From Bradyrhizobium mercantei (GTDB lineage: Bacteria; Pseudomonadota; Alphaproteobacteria; Rhizobiales; Xanthobacteraceae), in contig NZ_MKFI01000003.1 of the NCBI RefSeq assembly GCF_001982635.1, forward strand, positions 682,001 through 746,000: a stretch of 64,000 nt of DNA, in the 5' to 3' direction. Position numbers and translations under genes: made by a program. Every line of letters starts with the position of its first letter. Positions within the stretch are counted from its first letter, which is position 1. Positions 17,407 through 26,561 of this stretch are shown in pieces. A model generated the notes under the pieces. It did no database searches. It had not been told where the DNA came from and saw nothing but the letters and a program-made list of their open reading frames with translations.

Positions 17407-17469
17407 GTTTTGCCGTGACGGGTTACAGGCTGCGAGAGAGGCTCGCGGCGCCCGTCGTGGAGAACCGCG
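17407..17469 (+). promoter_or_regulatory. Structured 5' leader of ardC
   Basis: GACGGG (17417-17422) pairs with CCCGTC (17451-17456); inside, GCTGCGAG (17429-17436) pairs perfectly with CTCGCGGC (17442-17449) around an AGAGG loop. GTGGAG follows and serves as the ribosome site. The same layout recurs before parB at 18481. Confidence 0.7.
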
Positions 17470-18426
17470 ATGTCCAGACGTTATCCTCGGGCGCGCTCCG
17501 GTGAAGACCGGGCGAACCTTTATGACGAAATCACCAACAAGATCATCAGCGAACTTGAGGCCGGCCGAGTGCCATGGGTGCAGCCTTGGGGTACCGAGGC
17601 GGCGAAGGCTTCTTTGGCCATGCCGAAAAGCGCCGCGACCGGCCGTCAATACAGCGGCATCAACATTCTGATCCTCTGGGGTTCTGCCACCGAACGCGCA
17701 TTCACAGGCCAGAGCTGGCTTACCTTCCGCCAGGCGTTGTCGCTCGGTGGCCACGTCCGCAAGGGCGAGCGCGGGACTACCGTGGTCTATGCCGATCGCT
17801 TTGTACCGGTCGACGAAAAGCGGCGCGCGAGCGAAACCGGAGACGAAGCGCAGGCCATCCCGTTCCTCAAGCGCTTCACGGTGTTTAATACCGATCAGTG
17901 CGACGACTTGCCTGCGGAGATCGCAACGACGGCGCCGCCCCCGCCGCCAGGCCTGATCGAGCCAAAGGTCGAATCCCTGATCAAGGCGACCGGTATCAAC
18001 TTCCGCATCGGCGGCAACCGCGCATTCTACGTGCCGGCGGAAGACTATGTGCAGGTGCCGCCGCCGCAAGCCTATTTCGAGCCGATCAATTGGCATCGAA
18101 CGGCTTTGCATGAGTTGGGGCACGCCAGTGGCCACCCGTCACGTCTCAACCGTGACTTGTCCGGCGGCTACGGTACCAAGAAATACGCCTTCGAGGAACT
18201 CATCGCCGAGATCTCGGCTGCGTTCAGTTGCGCTTCGCTCGGTATAGTGCCGACGGTGCGCCACGCCGACTATATTGGCTCCTGGCTTGAAGTGCTCCGC
18301 GAGGACAATCGCGCGATTGTGCGAGCTGCTTCGCAAGCCAGCAAGGCCGCGGACTATCTCCTCGGATTCCTGCCGGAACGTGATGTCGACATGACGACCG
18401 AGAGCGCGGACCAGGAGGCTGCGTGA
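17470..18426 (+). CDS. ardC: ArdC-like antirestriction protein
   Basis: The 318-residue protein has the ArdC layout: an N-terminal ssDNA-binding domain (residues ~10-130, with LEAGRVPWVQPW, ATGRQYSGINILILW, and LTFRQALSLGGHVRKGERGT) and a C-terminal zincin-like metallopeptidase domain with HELGH at 214-218 and FEELIAEISAAF supplying a further zinc ligand. ArdC binds single-stranded DNA and protects incoming conjugative DNA from restriction. It begins an ICE core module (ardC, parB-like, methylase-helicase, Toprim), and its leader is shared with parB. Confidence 0.92.
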   Translation: MSRRYPRARSGEDRANLYDEITNKIISELEAGRVPWVQPWGTEAAKASLAMPKSAATGRQYSGINILILWGSATERAFTGQSWLTFRQALSLGGHVRKGERGTTVVYADRFVPVDEKRRASETGDEAQAIPFLKRFTVFNTDQCDDLPAEIATTAPPPPPGLIEPKVESLIKATGINFRIGGNRAFYVPAEDYVQVPPPQAYFEPINWHRTALHELGHASGHPSRLNRDLSGGYGTKKYAFEELIAEISAAFSCASLGIVPTVRHADYIGSWLEVLREDNRAIVRAASQASKAADYLLGFLPERDVDMTTESADQEAA

Positions 18427-18439
18427 AGCTTTCGCCGGC

Positions 18440-18534
18440 CGGGTCGAAAAGAGAGTGAGAGGGAAGCTGTGGTTTTTCGCGACGGGTTGGAGGCCGAGAG
18501 AGAGGCTCCCGGCCGCCCGTCGTGGAGATCAGAC
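18440..18534 (+). promoter_or_regulatory. Structured 5' leader of the parB-like gene
   Basis: AG-rich GAGAGTGAGAGGGAA precedes GACGGG (18481-18486), which pairs with CCCGTC (18516-18521). An inner GGCCG/CGGCC stem (18492-18496 with 18510-18514) holds the same GAGAGAGGCTC loop as the ardC leader, and GTGGAG is again the ribosome site. Stem bases differ between the two leaders while pairing is kept. Confidence 0.72.
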
Positions 18535-20652
18535 ATGACGAAGGCAGTCCAAAAGATCACGCTGTCGCCCTCACGCGACATTCCCTTCAACAAGCTGGTG
18601 CTCAGCCAATCCAACGTCCGGCGCGTCAAGGCTGGAGTTTCCATCGAGCAACTCGCTGAAAGTATCGCCCAGCGTACGCTTCTGCAAAGTCTCAATGTGC
18701 GGGCGATTGTGGACGTCGAAGGCAATGAGACCGGCATGTTCGAGGTGCCGGCAGGCGGCCGGCGCTATCGGGCGCTGGAACTTCTCGTGAAGCAGAAGCG
18801 CATGGCGAAGACGCAGGCCGTTCCTTGCGTCGTGCGCGAAGGCGGAATCGCTGAAGACGACTCGCTTGCCGAGAACGACGAGCGGGTGGGGCTTCATCCG
18901 CTCGATCAGTTCCGAGCCTTCCAGACCTTGAGTGGCGCCGGCTTGTCAGAGGAGGATATCGCGGCTCGGCACTTTGTGACACCGGGCGTCGTGAAGCAAC
19001 GGCTCCGGCTGGCGTCCGTGTCGCCAAAGCTGCACGACGTCTATGCCGAAGACGGCATGACACTCGAGCAGCTCATGGCCTTCTCTGTCACAGCCGACCA
19101 CTCCAGACAGGAGCAGGTCTGGGAGAACGTCAGCCGATCCGGCTATGATGAGCCATATCAGATCCGTCGAATGCTCACGGAAAATACCGTGCGAGCGTCC
19201 GATCGCCGCGTGCAATTCATTGGGCTCAATGCTTACGAGCAGGCAGGCGGCGGTGTTTTGCGGGACTTGTTCGAGCACGATGATGGCGGCTGGCTTCAAG
19301 ACATCGCTTTGCTCGATCGCCTCGTGACGGAAAAACTCAAGGCCGAAGCCGAAACGATTGCTGCCGAGGGATGGAAATGGATCTTGGTGGCGGTCGATTT
19401 CCCTTATGGCCACACCAACGGCTTGCGCGAACTCGACGGCACGCCGGCCGACCTTACGGCCGACGAGCAGGCCGCCATCGACGCTCTCAACGTCGAGCAG
19501 GCTAGGCTTGAATCCGAGTATCAGGATGCGGATGAACTTCCCGAAGAGGTCGATCAGCGTCTCGGCGAGATCGAGGCGGCGCTGGCCGCGTTCGAGAACC
19601 GGTCGGAAACTTACGATCCCGCCGGGATTGCCCAAGCCGGCGTCTTCGTCAGCATCGATTCCGAAGGACGGCTTTCCGTCGATCGAGGCTATGTTCGGCC
19701 TGAGGATGAGGCGCCTGCGGCCGATTTCGATGTCGAACGGGGCACCGATGCGTCGACGACTGAAGGGCAGGAGGCCGGTGCTTCCGCAACACCCACAGCG
19801 ATCTCGGTCGCCGGCGCATCGACCGAACCGGAGGATGATGATGAAGACCCGGCAAGGCCGTTGCCTGATCGGCTCATCATCGAACTGTCGGCGCACCGTA
19901 CGCTGGCATTGCGGGATGCGCTGGCGGAAAATCCCGCGATCGCGTTCCAGGCGGTGCTGCACAACTTCGTGCTGACGGCCTTGTACCGGTTCGCGTCGGC
20001 CGGGAGCTGCCTTGAGATCGGGCTGCGCACGCCAACCTTTCCCGCTCAAGCCCCAGGCCTAAGGGAAAGCGTGTCTGCCAAGGCCGTCGAGGCGCGACAT
20101 GAGTCATGGAAAGCACGGTTGCCGAAGAGCGAGAACGATCTCTGGGACGCGCTCACGGCCCTCGACGGCGCAGCGCAGGCGTCCCTGTTCGCTCATTGCG
20201 CATCTTTTGCAGTCAACGCCGTCTATGAGCCGGCAAACCGCTACAATCAGGGCCGCGTCTCCGCCCACGGCGTTCGCACACGGCTCGACCAGGCCGATGT
20301 CGTGGCGCGCGCCGTCGGGCTCGACATGGTGGAGGCTGGCTGGAGACCGACCGTTGACAACTATCTCGGCCGGGTCACCAAGCCTCGCATTCTGGAGGCG
20401 GTGCGGGAAGCCAAGGGCGAGTCTTCCGCGCAACTGATCGACCACCTGAAGAAGGCCGACATGGCCAAGGAGGCCGAGCGCCTTCTCGATGGCTCGGGCT
20501 GGTTGCCAGAGCCGCTGCGTTTCCTCGACGCCAGTGCTGCGTCGGTGGGGCAGGAGGGTGAAGCGGGCCCGCTGCCAGAATTCCTGGCCGACGAGGAGGA
20601 TCCGCAAAACGCCCGCAGCGATGATCCGCAACAGCTCGACGCGGCTGAATAA
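18535..20652 (+). CDS. Large ParB/RepB-family nuclease-like protein
   Basis: A 705-residue product from ATG 18535; the frame is open upstream, but that part is the structured leader. The N-terminal ParB domain is clear: PFNKLVLSQSNVRR, then VPAGGRRYRALE (the GERR-like box), a DxLAEN-like motif (DDSLAENDER) and an HTH region with EEDIAARHFVTPGVVKQRL. The long remainder includes an acidic linker near residues 400-440 and helical repeats ending in an acidic tail. ICE-borne ParB-like proteins of this size usually travel with ardC and the next gene; a role in element maintenance or transfer is inferred. It ends at a strong terminator. Confidence 0.88.
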   Translation: MTKAVQKITLSPSRDIPFNKLVLSQSNVRRVKAGVSIEQLAESIAQRTLLQSLNVRAIVDVEGNETGMFEVPAGGRRYRALELLVKQKRMAKTQAVPCVVREGGIAEDDSLAENDERVGLHPLDQFRAFQTLSGAGLSEEDIAARHFVTPGVVKQRLRLASVSPKLHDVYAEDGMTLEQLMAFSVTADHSRQEQVWENVSRSGYDEPYQIRRMLTENTVRASDRRVQFIGLNAYEQAGGGVLRDLFEHDDGGWLQDIALLDRLVTEKLKAEAETIAAEGWKWILVAVDFPYGHTNGLRELDGTPADLTADEQAAIDALNVEQARLESEYQDADELPEEVDQRLGEIEAALAAFENRSETYDPAGIAQAGVFVSIDSEGRLSVDRGYVRPEDEAPAADFDVERGTDASTTEGQEAGASATPTAISVAGASTEPEDDDEDPARPLPDRLIIELSAHRTLALRDALAENPAIAFQAVLHNFVLTALYRFASAGSCLEIGLRTPTFPAQAPGLRESVSAKAVEARHESWKARLPKSENDLWDALTALDGAAQASLFAHCASFAVNAVYEPANRYNQGRVSAHGVRTRLDQADVVARAVGLDMVEAGWRPTVDNYLGRVTKPRILEAVREAKGESSAQLIDHLKKADMAKEAERLLDGSGWLPEPLRFLDASAASVGQEGEAGPLPEFLADEEDPQNARSDDPQQLDAAE

Positions 20653-20692
20653 CGTCGTGCAGCGGGGTGGCCGCGGCCGTCCCGCAGCTACG

Positions 20693-20726
20693 TGGGGACC
20701 GGTGTGCAGCACCGGTCCCCATTTTT
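20693..20726 (+). terminator. Rho-independent terminator after the parB-like gene
   Basis: TGGGGACCGGTG and CACCGGTCCCCA form a perfect 12-bp stem with loop TGCAG, followed by TTTTTATT. It separates parB from the next gene, which must therefore have its own promoter or be read by antitermination. Confidence 0.88.
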
Positions 20727-20739
20727 ATTGGGAACGGTT

Positions 20740-20835
20740 GAGAGGGAGAGTGGGGCCGGGAAGGGTTTGAGCCGTCGGGGTCAGAGGAGAGCGCCTGATG
20801 GTTCGACCCGTTCCTGCTCTCCGAAAGAAATCCCC
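20740..20835 (+). promoter_or_regulatory. Third copy of the AG-rich structured leader
   Basis: GAGAGGGAGAGTGGGG is followed by a hairpin set: outer CGGG (20776-20779) with CCCG (20807-20810), inner TCAG (20781-20784) with CTGA (20795-20798), loop containing AGGAGAG. The topology matches the ardC and parB leaders, though the sequence has diverged further. Confidence 0.5.
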
Positions 20836-23800
20836 ATGACCGAATCTCTCGCCGGCGGCGCTGGCGCTGCGCCGCTCTCGATGCATGCAGCTGCAACTAT
20901 CACCTCCGCTGTGGTGAGGGCTGCGCGACAACTCTTGACCGATCTCGAATGCGGCCATCGCATCGATGCCGCGGTCCTGCGTGGAGCCATGGAGGCTGCC
21001 TTTGGTGCCTCCGACGCGGTAGGCGCCTGGAACTGGAAGACCGCCTATGATGCCTGCGAGGCCGCCACCGTTCTCTTCCTTCGCAAATTCGGTCCGGCCA
21101 TGCGGACCAAGTCCGGTTCACCGCCCGCGATGCTGCCGATGCTCGGGAAAATCGCGAGCTGTCTGCCGACCCATACACTGCGTTCCGACGACAGTCAGGC
21201 GCTTCAACAGTTCTCGACGCCGATCCCGCTGGGGCTGGCCGCATGTACCGCAGCCGCCATTAGACCCGCCGACCGCGTTCTGGAGCCCTCCGCCGGGACT
21301 GGCTTGCTCGCCATCTTTGCCGAGCTCGCCGGCGGCGCTCTGGTGCTGAACGAGTTAGCCGAGTCCCGTGCATCGCTGCTCGATCATCTGTTCGCCGACG
21401 TTAAGACAACGCGTATCGACGCTGCCCAGATCGATGATCATCTCGAAGCAGGCGTCCTGCCGAGTGTCGTCTTGATGAACCCGCCGTTCTCGGCGCTGGC
21501 GAACGTTGACCGACGAATGGCGGATGCCGCGCTCCGGCACATCGCTTCGGCCTTGGCGCGTCTTTGCGACGGTGGACGTTTGGTTGCCATCACCGGCGCA
21601 AGCTTCGGGCCGGACAATCCGGCATGGCGAGATGCCTTCGTTCGCCTTCAGGAACGCGGGCGAGTTGTTTTCTCTGCCGCAGTCGACGGAGCCGTTTACG
21701 CGAAACACGGAACACAAATCGATACTAGGCTGCTTGTCATCGACAAACAGCCCGCGGCAGACCCGACGGTCTTTCCGGCCTCTCCCGGCATGGCGGGCGA
21801 TGTCGTTATCCTGCTCGACTGGGTGACCCGGCATGTGCCTCCGAGGCTGCCTGTTGCAGCCCCGGTCGTGATCGACGTCGGCAGAAGCCCCTTGAAGTCA
21901 CGATCCCGCGGCGCTTCCGCGCCACGCCTAACCTCTGCTTCGGGAGTCGCCGCGCCAGAAGGCGTAGAGCTCGCATACGAAATAATCGAATGGTCGCTGC
22001 CGGAGGGCGCCCGGCTCACAGATGCACTTTATGAGGAATACGGATTGCAGTCGATCCGCATTCCGGGCGCGCACGCGCATCCAACCAAACTCGTGCAGTC
22101 CGCCGCAATGGCGTCCGTCGCGCCGCCAAGACCTTCCTATCGACCCCACCTGGCGGCCAATCTGGTGGCGGATGGCACCCTGTCGGACGCCCAGCTTGAG
22201 AGCGTCATCTACGCCGGTGAAGCGCATTCCGAGTTGCTCGCGGGCTCCTGGACCGTGGACGCGACCTTCGATGTTGTCGCGGCCGCGTGCGACGACGCGG
22301 GAAACGCCGTCCAGTTTCGCTGCGGCTGGTTCTTGGGCGATGGCACCGGCGCGGGCAAGGGGCGGCAGGTCGCTGGCATCCTGCTCGACAACTGGCTCAA
22401 GGGTCGTCGTCGGGCAGTCTGGATCAGCAAGTCCGACAAGCTGCTCGAGGATGCACAGCGCGACTGGTCCGCGCTCGGCATGGAGCGGCTGCTCGTGACG
22501 CCGCTGTCGCGCTTCCGTCAGGGCACCCCGATCAGGCTCTCGGAAGGCATCCTATTTACCACCTACGCTACGCTGCGTACCGATGAGCGCGGCGAAAAGC
22601 TTTCGCGCGTCAGGCAGATCGTCGAATGGTTGGGCTCCGACTTCGACGGAGTGATCGTCTTCGACGAAAGCCACGCCATGCAGAATGCGGTCGGGGGCAA
22701 GGGCGAACGCGGTGACCACGCAGCCTCTCAGCAAGGGCGTGCGGGCCTGAGGCTCCAGCACGCTCTGCCGAATGCGCGCGTGGTCTATGTATCGGCGACG
22801 GGTGCTACTACGGTCCATAACCTCGCTTATGCACAGCGGTTGGGATTGTGGGGTGGGCATGATTTCCCGTTCGCCACCAGGGCCGAATTCGTCGAGGCGA
22901 TCGAGGAGGGCGGAGTCGCCGCGATGGAGGTGCTGGCGCGCGACCTCAAGGCGCTCGGTCTCTACGCGGCCCGTTCGCTCTCCTACGAGGGCGTGGAGTA
23001 CGAACTCGTCGAGCACCAACTTTCGCCGGAGCAGGTTCGCATCTACGACGCCTATGCCGATGCGTTCAGCATCATTCACAACAACCTCGACGCGGCGATG
23101 CGGGCCGCCAACATCACCGGCGAGACCGGAACGCTGAACGGGCAGGCCAAATCTGCGGCACGATCCGCTTTCGAAAGCGCCAAGCAGCGCTTCTTCGGAC
23201 ACTTGCTAACCTCGATGAAGACGCCGTCGCTGATCTGCTCGATCGAGCGCGATCTCGACGCGGGACACGCAGCCGTCATCCAGATTGTCTCGACCGGTGA
23301 AGCGCTGATGGAGCGCCGGCTGGCCGAGATCCCGACCGAGGAGTGGGGCGACGTCCGCGTCGACATCACGCCGCGCGAATATGTCCTCGACTATCTCGCC
23401 CATTCCTTCCCGGTCCAGCTCTACGAGCCGTTCACCGACCAGGAGGGCAATCTCTGCTCCCGACCTGTCTACCGCGACGGCCAAGCGGTCGAGAGCCGGG
23501 AGGCAGTCGCCCGCCGCGACCGCTTGATCGAGAAGCTCGCCTCGCTCCCTCCCGTACCTGGCGCGCTGGACCAGGTCGTCCAGCGCTTCGGCACCGACAT
23601 GGTCGCCGAAGTGACCGGCCGATCACGCCGCATCGTTCGCCAGGGCGATCGGCTGGTGGTCGAAAACCGCGCCGGTTCGGCCAACCTCGCCGAGACCTCG
23701 GCCTTCATGGACGACGTCAAGCGGATCCTCGTGTTCTCGGACGCCGGCGGCACCGGGAGGAGTTATCATGCCGAGCTATCGGCCCGGAATCGCCGCTTGC

Positions 23801-25158
23801 GGGTCCATTATCTGCTCGAGCCCGGCTGGAAGGCCGACGCCGCGATCCAGGGCCTCGGCCGGACAAATCGGACCAACCAGGCGCGGCCGCCGCTGTTTCG
23901 CCCCATCGCGACGGACGTGAAGGCTGAAAAGCGCTTCCTGAGCACCATCGCCCGCCGGCTCGACACCTTGGGCGCCATCACGCGCGGCCAGCGCCAGACC
24001 GGAGGGCAGGGCCTGTTCCGGCCCGAGGACAACCTCGAGAGTCAGTATGGGCGTGACGCATTGCGTCAACTCTACACGCTGCTGGCGCGAGGCAAGGTCG
24101 ACGGCTGCTCGCTCGAGAGGTTCGAGCATGCGACCGGCCTGAAGCTGACCGATACCAACGGGCTCAGGGATGACCTGCCGCCAATCACGACCTTCCTGAA
24201 CAGGTTATTGGCGCTCACTATCGAGCTACAGAATGTCCTGTTCACCGCGTTCGAGCAGCTCTTGACCGCTCGGATCGAGGGCGCCGTCGCCTCTAGCACC
24301 TATGACGTCGGACTGGAAACGCTTCGTGCCGAGAGCTTTGTCGTCACCGACCGGCGGACCATTTATGCGCATCCAGGCACTGGCGCCGAGACCCGGCTTC
24401 TCACGATTACCCAGCGCCTGCGCAACCATCCTGTGGGGCTGGATGAGGCTCTCGCTCGTCTTTCCGATCCTCATGCCGTCCTGCTGATGAATGAGCGCTC
24501 GGGACGAGCCGCCGTGCAGGTGCCGGCGGCGAGCTTCATGCTCGACGACGGCGAGATCGAGCGGCGCGTTCGCCTGATCCGACCGATGGAGCAACACAGC
24601 GTCTCCCTCGACATGATGGCGGAAAGCCATTGGGTGGAAGCCGATCGAGAACCCTTTGCCGCTGCCTGGCTGGCGGAGCTCGCCGAGGTACCCGAGTTCA
24701 CCGAGAGTACGATCCATGTTGTAGCGGGCCTGCTGTTGCCCATCTGGAAGCGGCTGCCGAACGAATCGACCCGGGTCTATCGGCTGCAGACCGACGCGGG
24801 CGAACGGATCATCGGCCGCAAGGTTTCTGCCGCCTGGGTCGCGAACGTCCTTGCCGCTGATGCGCCTACGTTGACGCCGGACGCTGCCTTTGCCGCGCTG
24901 ATGGAGGGGCGGACCGTCCTCGATCTTGCCGAGGACCTCCAGCTTCGCCGTGTCCGGGTGATGGGCGCATACCGCATCGAGCTGTCGGGATTCAACGACA
25001 CGATGCGCGATCGACTGCGCGCTTATGGCCTGTTCGGGGAGATCATTTCCTGGAAGCTGCGCATGTTCGTGCCCACGGACGCATGCGGCGTCGAGATCCT
25101 GTCGAAGGTGCTTGAGCACTATCCGGTTGCGCGCATCAGCGGGCGGGAGGCCGCGTGA
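20836..25158 (+). CDS. Methyltransferase-strawberry-notch helicase fusion
   Basis: From ATG 20836 the product has 1440 residues. Residues ~150-320 form an N6-adenine-type methyltransferase (VLEPSAGTGLLA as SAM motif I, NPPF at 215-218). Then comes a strawberry-notch SF2 helicase: GDGTGAGKGRQ (Walker A, K508), DESH at 610-613, VSATGAT, and the C-terminal helicase block with GLGRTNRTNQ. Such fusions are a hallmark of rhizobial ICEs and plasmids. A protective or regulatory role on incoming DNA is usually assumed but not shown. The next gene overlaps its stop (TGATG). Confidence 0.9.
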   Translation: MTESLAGGAGAAPLSMHAAATITSAVVRAARQLLTDLECGHRIDAAVLRGAMEAAFGASDAVGAWNWKTAYDACEAATVLFLRKFGPAMRTKSGSPPAMLPMLGKIASCLPTHTLRSDDSQALQQFSTPIPLGLAACTAAAIRPADRVLEPSAGTGLLAIFAELAGGALVLNELAESRASLLDHLFADVKTTRIDAAQIDDHLEAGVLPSVVLMNPPFSALANVDRRMADAALRHIASALARLCDGGRLVAITGASFGPDNPAWRDAFVRLQERGRVVFSAAVDGAVYAKHGTQIDTRLLVIDKQPAADPTVFPASPGMAGDVVILLDWVTRHVPPRLPVAAPVVIDVGRSPLKSRSRGASAPRLTSASGVAAPEGVELAYEIIEWSLPEGARLTDALYEEYGLQSIRIPGAHAHPTKLVQSAAMASVAPPRPSYRPHLAANLVADGTLSDAQLESVIYAGEAHSELLAGSWTVDATFDVVAAACDDAGNAVQFRCGWFLGDGTGAGKGRQVAGILLDNWLKGRRRAVWISKSDKLLEDAQRDWSALGMERLLVTPLSRFRQGTPIRLSEGILFTTYATLRTDERGEKLSRVRQIVEWLGSDFDGVIVFDESHAMQNAVGGKGERGDHAASQQGRAGLRLQHALPNARVVYVSATGATTVHNLAYAQRLGLWGGHDFPFATRAEFVEAIEEGGVAAMEVLARDLKALGLYAARSLSYEGVEYELVEHQLSPEQVRIYDAYADAFSIIHNNLDAAMRAANITGETGTLNGQAKSAARSAFESAKQRFFGHLLTSMKTPSLICSIERDLDAGHAAVIQIVSTGEALMERRLAEIPTEEWGDVRVDITPREYVLDYLAHSFPVQLYEPFTDQEGNLCSRPVYRDGQAVESREAVARRDRLIEKLASLPPVPGALDQVVQRFGTDMVAEVTGRSRRIVRQGDRLVVENRAGSANLAETSAFMDDVKRILVFSDAGGTGRSYHAELSARNRRLRVHYLLEPGWKADAAIQGLGRTNRTNQARPPLFRPIATDVKAEKRFLSTIARRLDTLGAITRGQRQTGGQGLFRPEDNLESQYGRDALRQLYTLLARGKVDGCSLERFEHATGLKLTDTNGLRDDLPPITTFLNRLLALTIELQNVLFTAFEQLLTARIEGAVASSTYDVGLETLRAESFVVTDRRTIYAHPGTGAETRLLTITQRLRNHPVGLDEALARLSDPHAVLLMNERSGRAAVQVPAASFMLDDGEIERRVRLIRPMEQHSVSLDMMAESHWVEADREPFAAAWLAELAEVPEFTESTIHVVAGLLLPIWKRLPNESTRVYRLQTDAGERIIGRKVSAAWVANVLAADAPTLTPDAAFAALMEGRTVLDLAEDLQLRRVRVMGAYRIELSGFNDTMRDRLRAYGLFGEIISWKLRMFVPTDACGVEILSKVLEHYPVARISGREAA

Positions 25159-26219
25159 TGCCCCGCGATGCCTCCGAACTGGCATGCCGCCTCGCGCGCG
25201 AGGCCGAGGCGGTATGCCGACACTATCTCTCCAATGGCAAGCGGGAGGGGCGCTACTGGCTGGTCGGCGACGTCCACAATACGCCGGGCCGCTCGATGTT
25301 CGTGCGGCTCCGGGAATCGCGGAAGGGACCCGCCGGCAAGTGGACCGATGCTGCGACTGGAGAACATGGCGATCTCCTCGATATCATCCGCGAAAGTCTT
25401 GGTCTGCGCGACTTCCGCGACGTGGCCAAGGAGGCGAGGCGCTTTCTGGGGCTGTCTCGTACCGAGTCGGAATTCGTCTCGAAGCCCGATCGTCCAGCGG
25501 TACCAGCCGGATCGCAAGCGGCCGCCCGCCGCCTCTTTGCGATATCCAGCCCGATCCAAGGAACCGTGGTTGAGACATATCTGCAGCGGCGCGGGATAGC
25601 CTGCGTGCACCACGGCGGCGACCTGCGCTTTCACCCACGCTGCTACTACCGATCGGACGAGCGCTTGCCGACCGAGACCTGGCCAGCGATGATCGCCTGC
25701 GTCACCGATCTCGATGGACGGATCACCGGTGTACATCGCACCTGGCTCGACCCCGACGGATTTGATCGCATTCGTCTGGGCAAGGCTCCGATCGATACGC
25801 CACGGCGGGCGATGGGCGACCTCCTCGGCAACGCCGTTCGCTTCGGCGTGGTGGACGACGTGCTCGCTGCCGGCGAGGGTATCGAGACCATGCTGTCCTT
25901 ACGCTGCGCGCTACCGACGATGCCGATGGCCGCTGCGCTTTCGGCCAATCACCTCTCAGCCATGTTGCTCCCATCTGGCCTTCGCCGGCTCTACATCGCG
26001 CGCGATGCCGATGCCGCCGGAGATGTGGTGCAGACAGTTCTGACCCGGCGCGCAGCAGACGCCGGCATTGAAGCGATCGCACTGTCGCCCCGGCTCGGAG
26101 ACTTCAACGAAGATCTACACGTCTTCGGTCTCGAGGCCCTACGAGCGGCCTTACGCATTCAGCTCGCACCGGAGGATGTCATCCGCTTCCTGCATGCGTC
26201 AACGGTGGCCGCGGGATAA
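25158..26219 (+). CDS. Toprim-domain protein (primase-like, DUF7146 type)
   Basis: The 353-residue protein has an N-terminal region resembling a CHC2-like/DUF7146 domain without its full zinc motif, then a Toprim domain: AAGEGIETMLSL with the catalytic Glu, and LYIARDADAAGD with the DxD acidic pair. Proteins of this type are linked to primase activity on conjugative elements. ATG 25158 overlaps the preceding stop; GTG 25155 is a possible alternative. Translational coupling to the methylase-helicase suggests they act together during transfer or establishment. Confidence 0.85.
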   Translation: MPRDASELACRLAREAEAVCRHYLSNGKREGRYWLVGDVHNTPGRSMFVRLRESRKGPAGKWTDAATGEHGDLLDIIRESLGLRDFRDVAKEARRFLGLSRTESEFVSKPDRPAVPAGSQAAARRLFAISSPIQGTVVETYLQRRGIACVHHGGDLRFHPRCYYRSDERLPTETWPAMIACVTDLDGRITGVHRTWLDPDGFDRIRLGKAPIDTPRRAMGDLLGNAVRFGVVDDVLAAGEGIETMLSLRCALPTMPMAAALSANHLSAMLLPSGLRRLYIARDADAAGDVVQTVLTRRAADAGIEAIALSPRLGDFNEDLHVFGLEALRAALRIQLAPEDVIRFLHASTVAAG

Positions 26220-26561
26220 GCCGCCGTCATTCGCTCGATCGTGATAGGTCTGTCATAGACGAGGCCAATGCGGGAAGAGGACGCGACCTCGGCCTTCTAG
26301 AGGGCGATCGGGCGGCATGCGGCCCGGGCCGGCAATGGCTGCGGCCGGCTATTTTCCGCCGCGCGCCAGCTATGAGATGACACTTTAGCCATCTGGACGG
26401 CGCGCTTTGCATCGCGAGGCAAAATAGCCGGCCTTCGCCATCCTCCGCTGTCGCTTCGGCCCTCCGCTCCGCTCCGGGTTCTGGTCCGTTCCGCCCGCCG
26501 TCTGAGTGATCGCCACGAAGGCCGCGATGGGCGCGGCCGATCCGGCAAAGGGCCTCTTCCC
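26220..26561 (+). promoter_or_regulatory. Structured leader upstream of the DUF2493 gene
   Basis: GGCCGGCTATTTT near 26342 and AAAATAGCCGGCC near 26420 form a perfect 13-bp stem with a ~65-base loop that ends in GCGAGGC. It is followed by ATCCTCCGCT and GGCCC-rich sequence. The same order with a different stem occurs before DUF736 at 31.9 kb. No gene is seen in this gap. Confidence 0.6.

Noticed and set aside
18946..20049. Long minus-strand frame of 367 residues inside the parB-like gene
   Set aside because: Antisense shadow of a well-supported ParB-family gene; no start signal or motif of its own.
24226..25185. Minus-strand frame of 319 residues at the end of the methylase-helicase gene
   Set aside because: Antisense shadow without ribosome site; the plus-strand helicase C-terminus is convincing throughout.
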